Shown piece by piece: positions 16,350 through 23,281 of a stretch of DNA of 26,305 nucleotides. How positions within the stretch are numbered: position 1 is the first letter of the stretch; each line of letters begins with the position of its first letter. Source of the stretch: a virus; the IMG/VR virus record IMGVR_UViG_3300033146_001610, positions 1-26,305 of that record; one strand, given 5' to 3'. The position numbers were made by a program, and so were the translations under genes. The notes under the pieces were generated by a model. That model was not told the DNA's origin and did not search any database. It saw nothing but the letters and a program-made list of their open reading frames with translations.

Positions 16350-17077
16350 TGCGGACAGTAAAAAGCGATTATAATAATGCTTATGAAATTATTAAAGATG
16401 ATGATACATCTACAGGAGTGTATGTATGTAACGAAAGCCATAATATATCAGAAAGTCTGATAGAAACTGAGGGTGGTAAAAAATATTATTTTGAAGGAAC
16501 TGCAACACAGGCGGAACTTGTAAATGGTAACTCAAGAAAATATTTAATTGATGAAATGGTAAGTGAATGTGATGGTTATCAATCTTTAATTGTAGAAGGA
16601 AGAGCAGTTGGTGAATTAAATCACCCACACAATCCTTCTATAAACCCAGAAAGAATAGCACTAAAGATAGTTGAGTATAAGAGAATTGGTGATACAAATG
16701 ATTTTTATCATAAATCACAAGTATTAGATTATGGTCTTGGTAAATTAATTATTGGTCATATGGATAATGGAATACAACTTGCTACATCTAGTAGGGGTCT
16801 AGCTAAATTTGTAAAGAAGGGTGATATTATAATCGCTAAGAATTTTAAACTTATTACTCCTGCTGATATAGTTTGGAATAACTCTGCACCTGATGCTATA
16901 CCAAAATACGTAAAAGAAGATATATTAAATATGGCATTTGAGGAAGTTGATATTATGAATGGTATATATTCAAAAGAAATAGATTGTGTATATAATACAC
17001 TTCATACATCTTCAAAATTCAATTTAAATGATAGTATAAATAAAGCATATGAACAGCTAATGAATGTTGTAGTTTAA
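16349..17077 (+). CDS. 21: Prohead core protease gp21
   Basis: Serine protease that matures the prohead by cutting scaffold and capsid proteins, typically after L/I-x-E. The 242 residues compare with 212 in T4. Key blocks are GRAVGELNHPHNPSINPERIA, with the likely catalytic H92, and ATSSRGL, with the likely nucleophile at S147 or S148. A run of beta strands lies between them, and LITPADIVWNNSAPDA follows. AGGAGA at 16334-16339 precedes the ATG. The portal, protease, scaffold and capsid order is as in T4, apart from genes 67 and 68, which are not separate here. The N-terminal 30 residues are extra and acidic. Confidence 0.9.
   Translation: MRTVKSDYNNAYEIIKDDDTSTGVYVCNESHNISESLIETEGGKKYYFEGTATQAELVNGNSRKYLIDEMVSECDGYQSLIVEGRAVGELNHPHNPSINPERIALKIVEYKRIGDTNDFYHKSQVLDYGLGKLIIGHMDNGIQLATSSRGLAKFVKKGDIIIAKNFKLITPADIVWNNSAPDAIPKYVKEDILNMAFEEVDIMNGIYSKEIDCVYNTLHTSSKFNLNDSINKAYEQLMNVVV
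17035..17042 (+). promoter_or_regulatory. Possible late promoter before the scaffold gene
   Basis: Exact TATAAATA 53 bases before the scaffold ATG, inside the last codons of gp21. The placement suits a late promoter, but chance cannot be excluded. Confidence 0.4.
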
Positions 17078-17095
17078 CAATAAAGGAGATTTATT

Positions 17096-19252
17096 ATGAC
17101 AATTAAACTTAAAGAAGTTTATGAAAAGGAAGGTTGGACACCTGAGCAACATAGAGATTATACATCATCTATGAAAACTGCTGTTGAGTCTAAAAATCCA
17201 CAAGTGGTTTTAGATTTTTTAGAAGAAAATCTAAAGAAATGTGATGATGACACATATACTGTGGTTTGTGAAGCAAATATTGAATCTATTAATTCTCTTA
17301 TTGAGGAAGCAATCTCTAACACAAGTAAAGATAATGAGATTGAGAACGAGGGTGGAAGTAAAATCACTAATAAAGTACAAGATGCACTTGATGCTTTAAA
17401 AGCAAAGAACTCACAATTTGATTTTAGAACAATTAGTGGCGAAACTGATGATACTATCACAGTTACTTTATTTGGAGATGATAGTAATGATACTAACACT
17501 TTTACTTATACTGGTAGTGGTGATGGTAGCTATGCTAATTTCAAAAAGTGGTTGGATTCTGCATATAAAGAATACTATGGTGGACTTGATACTAACAGTA
17601 CAGTTCAAGACCCTCAAATTATCGCAAAGCAAGTTACTGCGTTTAATGAAGGTATTGTTTTTGGTTTAGATACTTTTCCTAATGAACTTACTCTTACAGA
17701 AGAACAAAAGAAAGATGAAGAGTTTGAAAAAGGTGCAAAAAAAGGTTGGAACTCAGCAAAGAAAATATCTGATGAATCAATCAAAAAAGCAAATGTAGGT
17801 GATAACCCAACACAAGACCCTGAAACCTATGGTACAAAAGAAACTGGTAAGAAAGGCGTAAAAACTGGTGATGATGATATAGAATCTGATAAAGCCAGAA
17901 AACAGACTACTGAAGTTATTAAGCCTAGAAAAGGTAAAATTTCAAAAGAGTCTAAAGAAGCCTTTGAAAGTGGTTATGAAGATGGTTATAATGAAAGAGA
18001 AAGTAAATATGCGAAAAAGGATAATAATACTCAAGATGAAAAAGAGTATATGGACGGTTATAAATCTGGCAAAATTAAAAGGTCAAGTAATGAATCATTA
18101 GACCACGATTTGGCTACTGACGCAAGAATTAAACTTTATCTAGGTGAATCTGTCGAAGCTGTTGTTAAGGGTTATGTTTTAGATACCTTAGAAAATGGTA
18201 GAATATCAGATACAATAAAAACAATAAAAGAAGATGCTAAATATCTCACTTTTATTGATTATAAATATATTGTTGAAAGTTATGTTTTGGAACTTGGTTT
18301 TCATGGTATAAACAATGTTTGTATTATTGAAGAAGACGAAATATCTTTTACGGAAAGTGAATTACAAGAAATATATGAGGAGGCTCAAATGGCTAGACCT
18401 AAGACTAAGATTAAAGATGCTAAAGGCTCTGAAAAAGAGAATAACACTATTGATACAAAAAATAGTGAATATCTCGATACAGTTTCAGACCATCAAGTAG
18501 AAGAATTTAAAAAGAAAGCAAAAGGCTCAATGACTGATGCAGAAAACATTAAAGCATTCGAATTGATGTTTGACATTAAATTATCACCAGCTGGACAAAA
18601 TGTTTTTGGAACTAAACTCAATCAAAATGCTGAGCTTGGCGGTGATGGAGCGACTAGTGATACTATATCTGATGATATGGTTAAACAATTTAAAGAACTC
18701 ACTAAACCAATGAAATGGGAAAAAGCTAAAGAGATTTTTATGAAAATGTTTGATATTAAAGAAATGTCAACTAAAGTAGAAGCTTCTTTTAAGACTAAAT
18801 TAGAACAAGATGATTTACTTGGTGCTAGTGGTAAACCAGAAGAAACTGTATCAGATAAGATTGATGGTATAGGTAACAAAAAGGTTATGGAATCAATGGA
18901 GACTCTAGCTAACAGCATGAAAACTATGGCTGAGGGTATAACTAAGGGTTTTGAGACTTTAGGTAGTAAGCTATCTAATGTTGATGAAAGTATTAATGCT
19001 GATACACTCAAGAAATCAAAGAAAGAAATAATTGAGGAAGCAATTAAACTTTATAATGTTGATGTTGTTGCAACTCAAGTTGAATTAACATCTGTATGTG
19101 AATCATTAGGTTATGAATCACCTGAACAATATAAAAAAGCTGTTGATACTGTTGTTAAATTGGGAAGTACTAAACCAAAATTAGCAGAAGAATCAACTGT
19201 TTTTGGAAATGAAGAAAAATATACGCAAAAAGCGAAAAAGTATTTTAGATAG
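17096..19252 (+). CDS. 22: Large prohead scaffold/core protein at the gp22 position
   Basis: Lies between protease and capsid genes, where T4 has the scaffold gp22 (269 residues), but encodes 718 residues. Composition is that of a scaffold: highly charged, lysine/glutamate rich and low complexity. Residues 205-330 contain repeated FEKGAKKGW, FESGYEDGYN and YMDGYKSGK units. Residues 463-517 and 523-577 are two copies of one helical domain. Residues 595-630 form a coiled-coil-like helix. GAGGAGG plus ATG at 18389 would start an in-frame product of 287 residues from codon 432. AAAGGAGAT precedes the ATG at 17096. A scaffold role is inferred from place, composition and size of the nested product. 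The first 431 residues are not recognised and may do the job of gp67/gp68 or an internal head protein. Confidence 0.75.
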   Translation: MTIKLKEVYEKEGWTPEQHRDYTSSMKTAVESKNPQVVLDFLEENLKKCDDDTYTVVCEANIESINSLIEEAISNTSKDNEIENEGGSKITNKVQDALDALKAKNSQFDFRTISGETDDTITVTLFGDDSNDTNTFTYTGSGDGSYANFKKWLDSAYKEYYGGLDTNSTVQDPQIIAKQVTAFNEGIVFGLDTFPNELTLTEEQKKDEEFEKGAKKGWNSAKKISDESIKKANVGDNPTQDPETYGTKETGKKGVKTGDDDIESDKARKQTTEVIKPRKGKISKESKEAFESGYEDGYNERESKYAKKDNNTQDEKEYMDGYKSGKIKRSSNESLDHDLATDARIKLYLGESVEAVVKGYVLDTLENGRISDTIKTIKEDAKYLTFIDYKYIVESYVLELGFHGINNVCIIEEDEISFTESELQEIYEEAQMARPKTKIKDAKGSEKENNTIDTKNSEYLDTVSDHQVEEFKKKAKGSMTDAENIKAFELMFDIKLSPAGQNVFGTKLNQNAELGGDGATSDTISDDMVKQFKELTKPMKWEKAKEIFMKMFDIKEMSTKVEASFKTKLEQDDLLGASGKPEETVSDKIDGIGNKKVMESMETLANSMKTMAEGITKGFETLGSKLSNVDESINADTLKKSKKEIIEEAIKLYNVDVVATQVELTSVCESLGYESPEQYKKAVDTVVKLGSTKPKLAEESTVFGNEEKYTQKAKKYFR
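18377..18391 (+). promoter_or_regulatory. Internal ribosome-binding site and ATG for a nested scaffold
   Basis: GAGGAGG at 18377-18383 is followed after 5 bases by ATG at 18389-18391, in frame with the large scaffold gene (codon 432). It is among the strongest Shine-Dalgarno sequences in the window. The product would be 287 residues beginning MARPKTK, close to T4 gp22 in size. Confidence 0.65.
18482..18646 (+). repeat. Scaffold domain repeat, copy 1
   Basis: Encodes residues 463-517: VSDHQVEEFKKKAK, then FELMFDIKLS, then FGTKLNQNAELGG. Aligns without large gaps to copy 2. Confidence 0.7.
18662..18826 (+). repeat. Scaffold domain repeat, copy 2
   Basis: Encodes residues 523-577: TISDDMVKQFKELTK, then FMKMFDIKEMS, then FKTKLEQDDLLGA. 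The copies are diverged at DNA level, so this is an old duplication. Confidence 0.7.
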
Positions 19253-19256
19253 GTAT

Positions 19257-19264
19257 TATAAATA
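19257..19264 (+). promoter_or_regulatory. Late promoter for the major capsid gene
   Basis: Exact TATAAATA in the 48-base gap between scaffold stop and capsid ATG, 36 bases before the start. With the terminator after the gene it defines a separate, probably highly expressed capsid unit. Confidence 0.72.
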
Positions 19265-19300
19265 CTGTATTATGGATAACTAATTTTTAGGAGAATTATT

Positions 19301-20644
19301 ATGTTGTACGGAAAATTGATTGAAGAACATGTTGATACATTCAAGGAAATTCTTGAAGAAAATCCATATGTTGCCGAGGAAAGTCATAGAATGAGCAATA
19401 TGGCTCTTTTATGTGCCGCAGAAACTACACTTGTTGAAGAAAATTCTGTAAGTGGAGATATTGCAGGTTATGACAAATTTTTATTTAAACTTGTAGAAAG
19501 AGGATACCCAGCTGTTATTGGTTTGGATATTTTCGGTGTACAAATGATGGACGGTCCTACTGGTATGATTTTCTCTCTATGGAGAAGTTATGCAGGTGAT
19601 GATTTGGCTCCAGGAACCGTTAAAAAATCTGATGGTGTTATTCTTGTAGTTGATAATGCAACTGTATTTACAGCACAAAATGATATAATTACAAATAGTA
19701 CAACTGGTGCTACTGGAAGTGTTGTACTTGTTGATGGTTTTAAATTGCTTGTAAAAATCACTGGTGCTGGTGGTTGGAATGCTACTGATGTAGTTACTGA
19801 TGGTGTGACATCTATTAATGTTGTTATCGCTGATGATAATGTTTTAGGATACAAACATGTATTTACAGACCAAGCAAAATTTTCTTCTGTTTACGCAGGT
19901 GAAATTGCTTCAACAAACATTAAACAAATCACAATCAACATTGAAAAACTCACTGCTGTTGCTGAAACTTTCAAAATGAAAGCTAAATATACAGAAGAGA
20001 TGAGACAAGATTTGGCTAAACTTCATAGAAAAGATGCTTCAAATATCTTTGCAGGTGTTGCTTCACAAGAGTTTGCACTTGAATTGAATGCACAACTTTT
20101 ACAAGTTATGAAAGTTAGAGCTGGTGAGGGTGGAACTCTTGCTTATGATTATGCTTCTGCTATTGGAATGAGTCAAAAACAAAAAATCGAAAGTTTGGTT
20201 GCTACAATTGCAAGAGCAACTGGTCAAATTGCAAAAAGCTCAATGATGGGTTTTGCTAATTGGGCTGTTATGGACGTTGAAACTTTTATGACTCTTTTTA
20301 TTATGGGATTCGTTGATAAATCAATGCTACCTAATAAAATCCTCGACCCTACACTTAACGCTTTTGTTGGTGTTTTGGTTGGACAATGGAGAGTTTATAT
20401 TGATTTATTTGAAGATGATACTGTTATCTATCTTGGATATAAAGACCTTAGTGGAAGACCTGAAGCTGAATGGAAAGCAGGTATTTACTTTTGCCCATAT
20501 ATTCCAGTAGAGAGTATTGAAGTTAGAGACCCTGAAAGTGGTCAACCTAGATTGATTTTCACTACTAGATACGCTCTAGTTGAGAATCCTTTCGGAGCAA
20601 AGAATTTTTACAGAAAAATTACTGTTGCTAATCTTCCTGCATAA
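19301..20644 (+). CDS. 23: Major capsid protein gp23 precursor
   Basis: Forms the hexamers of the head shell (HK97 fold). The 447 residues are shorter than T4 gp23 (521). Conserved blocks are GLDIFGVQMMDGPTGMIFSL at 74-93, AETFKMKAKYTEEMRQDL, GVLVGQWRVYIDLF, and AGIYFCPYIPVESIEVRDPESGQPR with the C-terminal TRYALVENPFG. TLVE-ENSV at 43-50 aligns with the T4 propeptide cleavage region and fits the L-x-E rule, giving predicted cleavage after E46. A beta-rich, Thr/Val-rich insert (about 113-178) replaces the T4 insertion region. Codon choice is somewhat richer in C-ending codons than in neighbours, consistent with high expression. TAGGAG precedes the ATG. Confidence 0.93.
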   Translation: MLYGKLIEEHVDTFKEILEENPYVAEESHRMSNMALLCAAETTLVEENSVSGDIAGYDKFLFKLVERGYPAVIGLDIFGVQMMDGPTGMIFSLWRSYAGDDLAPGTVKKSDGVILVVDNATVFTAQNDIITNSTTGATGSVVLVDGFKLLVKITGAGGWNATDVVTDGVTSINVVIADDNVLGYKHVFTDQAKFSSVYAGEIASTNIKQITINIEKLTAVAETFKMKAKYTEEMRQDLAKLHRKDASNIFAGVASQEFALELNAQLLQVMKVRAGEGGTLAYDYASAIGMSQKQKIESLVATIARATGQIAKSSMMGFANWAVMDVETFMTLFIMGFVDKSMLPNKILDPTLNAFVGVLVGQWRVYIDLFEDDTVIYLGYKDLSGRPEAEWKAGIYFCPYIPVESIEVRDPESGQPRLIFTTRYALVENPFGAKNFYRKITVANLPA

Positions 20645-20666
20645 ACAGAAGGTTAATTGAATTATT

Positions 20667-20701
20667 TAGGGCGGTGCTTAATTGTACCGCCCTATTTTTT
20701 T
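20667..20701 (+). terminator. Rho-independent terminator after the capsid gene
   Basis: An 11-bp stem (TAGGGCGGTGC at 20667-20677 with GTACCGCCCTA at 20684-20694, one G-U pair) with a TTAATT loop is followed by seven T's. It is the most GC-rich stretch in the window and the clearest terminator. Confidence 0.93.
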
Positions 20702-20723
20702 GCAAATTAAATAAAAATAAAAA

Positions 20724-20752
20724 TTGACTTTATAATATAAATATGATATATT
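20724..20752 (+). promoter_or_regulatory. Sigma70-like promoter for the 20791 operon
   Basis: TTGACT at 20724-20729, a 17-base spacer and TATATT at 20747-20752, directly after the capsid terminator. It matches the gene 39 promoter in spacing and -10 sequence. Transcription would start near 20759. An exact late box TATAAATA (20736-20743) lies within the spacer. Confidence 0.68.
20736..20743 (+). promoter_or_regulatory. Possible late box inside the spacer of the early-type promoter
   Basis: Exact TATAAATA, 47 bases before the ATG at 20791. It is intergenic but in a run of A/T, so it may be chance. If used, the operon would be read both early and late. Confidence 0.35.
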
Positions 20753-20768
20753 AGTTTTGTTGATTTGT

Positions 20769-20782
20769 TATTTTTTACTAGG
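20769..20782 (+). promoter_or_regulatory. TATTTTTTACTAGG leader box
   Basis: Differs by one base from the box before the RNase H gene (3368-3381) and shares TTACTAGG with the gene 39 leader (4340-4347). It ends in the AGGTGA Shine-Dalgarno of the 20791 gene. Confidence 0.4.
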
Positions 20783-20790
20783 TGATTAAA

Positions 20791-21546
20791 ATGAGTATAT
20801 TCTTTAAAGTTAATAAGTTACCAATATATATTGAACGAGTTGACCACTTTGAGGAGATACAAAATAGAAAAGCATTAATGAATCAAGATGATGATATTGT
20901 GCTTGATATAGTATCTAATGATTATAGGGTTATTACTAATTATGAAGTTTATACTAACATTACTAAAGCATTAGATTATAATAATATAAAGTGGAAATTA
21001 GGTAGAAATGAGAGTGTTAGAAATGGTATTAATAATCTAATAGAAATAGAATTACCTGAATATATGATAAGAACTAAATATGCAAATGCTTCATTAAGAT
21101 TATATATTTTAAATGATTTCGTGCGTGGTAGTAAACCTATAATAAAGAGTGGTTTTGTTACTAATTTTAATGGAACTATGATTTTAAATAGTACTATGCT
21201 AACTGAGTTATTTAATGAGGAAGATTTAAATATTAATATGGTTAAATATATTAATGAAATATATAAAAATTTAAATTACTATATATCATCTTTAGCTAAT
21301 AATAGTTTCAATGATGTACGTTCTGTATTGGATTTTGTAGAAGCAAATAATAATGAATCAAATACTTTTAAAAAAGAGTTTATTGAAATATGGGATAATG
21401 TTTATGAAGGTACTTTAAATTCTTGGGTTATAATGAATATATATCTTGATGTAATATCAAGAAAATCAAATGCTAGACTAATAAATAAAATGCGATATTA
21501 TAGTAATTTATACCGTAGATTTAATTATTTTATTGAGGTTTTATAA
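20791..21546 (+). CDS. DUF932-like protein upstream of uvsX
   Basis: A 251-residue protein. The stretch VLDIVSNDYRVITNYEVYTNI (about 40-60) and the later Asn-Ala-Ser-Leu-Arg-Leu and KSGFVTNFNGT segments resemble phage/plasmid DUF932 proteins, whose role is not known to me with confidence. GTG at 20782 also opens the frame, but ATG 20791 is preferred because AGGTGA at 20780-20785 is correctly spaced only for it. It is the first gene of an operon with a 177-residue orphan, uvsX and gene 41, which suggests a DNA-metabolism role. The C-terminus is helical and aromatic. Confidence 0.6.
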   Translation: MSIFFKVNKLPIYIERVDHFEEIQNRKALMNQDDDIVLDIVSNDYRVITNYEVYTNITKALDYNNIKWKLGRNESVRNGINNLIEIELPEYMIRTKYANASLRLYILNDFVRGSKPIIKSGFVTNFNGTMILNSTMLTELFNEEDLNINMVKYINEIYKNLNYYISSLANNSFNDVRSVLDFVEANNNESNTFKKEFIEIWDNVYEGTLNSWVIMNIYLDVISRKSNARLINKMRYYSNLYRRFNYFIEVL

Positions 21547-21547
21547 A

Positions 21548-22081
21548 ATGGATAATACACTAGATATAATGTTTACTAGTAGATATGAACTTTATAATAA
21601 TGAACGTTGTTATTATAGATGTATTGATATTGATAGTTTAACTTGTTCTAACAAAAAGGAGAGATTAATGAAAGTTATTAGAAATGATGGTATGATTACT
21701 ATAGAGTATAGTAATCACTTTTACAATTTAAAAATGTTTAAGGGTATAACTCCAATATCAATTATGATAAAGGAAGGACTTACCATAAACACTTACGAGA
21801 ATTTTGCAACTGCACAAAAAGACTCGACTTCTACTAAAGTCATTAAAACTATGAATAATAAATCAAATCAAATCATTAAAGGGTTTAGATTTACTATTCA
21901 TTTTGCAACTGATATTATATTAGACTATGTAAATGATTCTTTCCTAGATACAGTTAATGATTATAATTCTATAGTTAGTATATTGTTGGGTTATGAAATT
22001 GAAGATTTTGAATATATAGCTAAACAAGCAAGACAAATGGGACTTGATATAAGTACTGAAATACTAAAACTAAGGGGGTAA
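21548..22081 (+). CDS. Protein of unknown function before uvsX
   Basis: A 177-residue protein starting one base after the previous stop. ATG 21548 is chosen over the TTG at 21533 because TTGAGG at 21533-21538 is the matching Shine-Dalgarno. The N-terminal half looks beta-rich (YELYNNERCYYRCIDI; MITIEYSNHFYNLKMFKGI). The second half is helical, with FRFTIHFATDIILDYV. There is no known motif or membrane segment. Its location directly before uvsX in one operon suggests a recombination or replication accessory role, without proof. Confidence 0.72.
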   Translation: MDNTLDIMFTSRYELYNNERCYYRCIDIDSLTCSNKKERLMKVIRNDGMITIEYSNHFYNLKMFKGITPISIMIKEGLTINTYENFATAQKDSTSTKVIKTMNNKSNQIIKGFRFTIHFATDIILDYVNDSFLDTVNDYNSIVSILLGYEIEDFEYIAKQARQMGLDISTEILKLRG

Positions 22082-22085
22082 GATT

Positions 22086-23270
22086 ATGGCTTTTAATTTA
22101 AATTTCTTAGATGACATTACATCTAATTTAAACGATGATGATTTAAAGACTTATTTTTTTGATACAGGAAACTACATACTTAATTTCATGACAAGTGGTT
22201 CAATCTTCAAAGGTTTACCATCAAAGATAACAACATTTGCTTCACCTCCTCATGTAGGGAAATCTTTAATTGTTTATACCGCATTTAAAACTCATTTGGA
22301 AGCTGACCCTGAAAATTATGTAATACTATATGATATTGAATCTGCTGTTGATGAAGAATCAATGAAAAGGTTTTTAGGAGATAGTTATAGTAGATTTAGA
22401 TTAGTTGGAGCTAAACAACAAGTAAATATAGCAGAAAACTTTAGTAATCATATTATTAATTTAATGGATAAATTAAAGGATAATTATGATGGTGGTAAAA
22501 GCAAAGTAATGATAGCGATTGATTCTATGTCAGTGTTTTCATCTCTTAAAGGTTTAGATAATATGAAAACTACAGGTGATGTTACTGCTCAATGGTTGGT
22601 TTCTCAATCTATTGTTACTGAAACATTAAAAGTATTAGTAAGCTCATTTAAAGAAATGGGAATACCTGTTATAATGACTGCTCATATGAAACCTAAAGTA
22701 ATGGGTATGGCAAGAGAAATGAATATTGTTGGTGCTAAAGCATTGGAATTTTTATGCTCTAACTTTTATAAAATGTCAAAGGTAAAATCAGATAATGAAA
22801 TAGAAGAGACAATTGCTAGATGTAGACCTCATAAATCAAGGTATTGTAGAAGTATGTTTGTTTTTGATTTACCTATCAATTATGAAAAGGGTATCGAAAG
22901 ATATGCAGGATTGTTTGAATTACTCAAAGCTGATGGCGTATTAAAGAAAAGAAAAAATGGTGATGATATAAAATATACAGGAAATGAGATATTAGATAAT
23001 ATAGTATTCTATCAAAGTGATTTAGATTCTAATCCTGATATACTTGAAGATAAATTAGATTCTATCAATAAGTATTTGCAAGATACATATAGACTTGGCT
23101 CTACTGTAGAATTGAAAATTAAGTTAGATGATATTAATATTGATGCTATGGAAGTTGATGATATGATAGATATAATCAATGAAAATAAAATTGATATTGA
23201 TTATATGGATAAAAACGGTGAAGTTATATCAAAAAGAAAACTAAAAAAATTATTAATGTCTGTTTTATAG
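22086..23270 (+). CDS. uvsX: UvsX RecA-like recombination protein
   Basis: Strand-exchange ATPase that coats single-stranded DNA and starts recombination-dependent replication and repair. The 394 residues match T4 UvsX (391). Walker A is SPPHVGKS at 53-60, with Ser in place of the first glycine. IAIDSMSVF (about 142-150) is the Walker B region, and VIMTAHMKPK carries the RecA-type glutamine/histidine position. The C-terminal third is acidic, as in UvsX. GGGGG at 22073-22077 precedes the ATG. It is followed after 11 bases by the helicase gene. T4 also has uvsX near gene 41, so this pairing is conserved. Confidence 0.92.
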   Translation: MAFNLNFLDDITSNLNDDDLKTYFFDTGNYILNFMTSGSIFKGLPSKITTFASPPHVGKSLIVYTAFKTHLEADPENYVILYDIESAVDEESMKRFLGDSYSRFRLVGAKQQVNIAENFSNHIINLMDKLKDNYDGGKSKVMIAIDSMSVFSSLKGLDNMKTTGDVTAQWLVSQSIVTETLKVLVSSFKEMGIPVIMTAHMKPKVMGMAREMNIVGAKALEFLCSNFYKMSKVKSDNEIEETIARCRPHKSRYCRSMFVFDLPINYEKGIERYAGLFELLKADGVLKKRKNGDDIKYTGNEILDNIVFYQSDLDSNPDILEDKLDSINKYLQDTYRLGSTVELKIKLDDINIDAMEVDDMIDIINENKIDIDYMDKNGEVISKRKLKKLLMSVL

Positions 23271-23281
23271 GAAATAATTAA

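Noticed and set aside
17418-17669. Alternative + frame inside the scaffold gene (also 18315-18500 and 20313-20510)
   Set aside because: Hydrophobic repetitive products with no Shine-Dalgarno, fully inside genes whose own frame has clear protein features.
20645-20790. A small gene or RNA in the longest gap
   Set aside because: The gap is accounted for by a terminator, a promoter and a leader. No open frame or stable additional RNA fold was seen.
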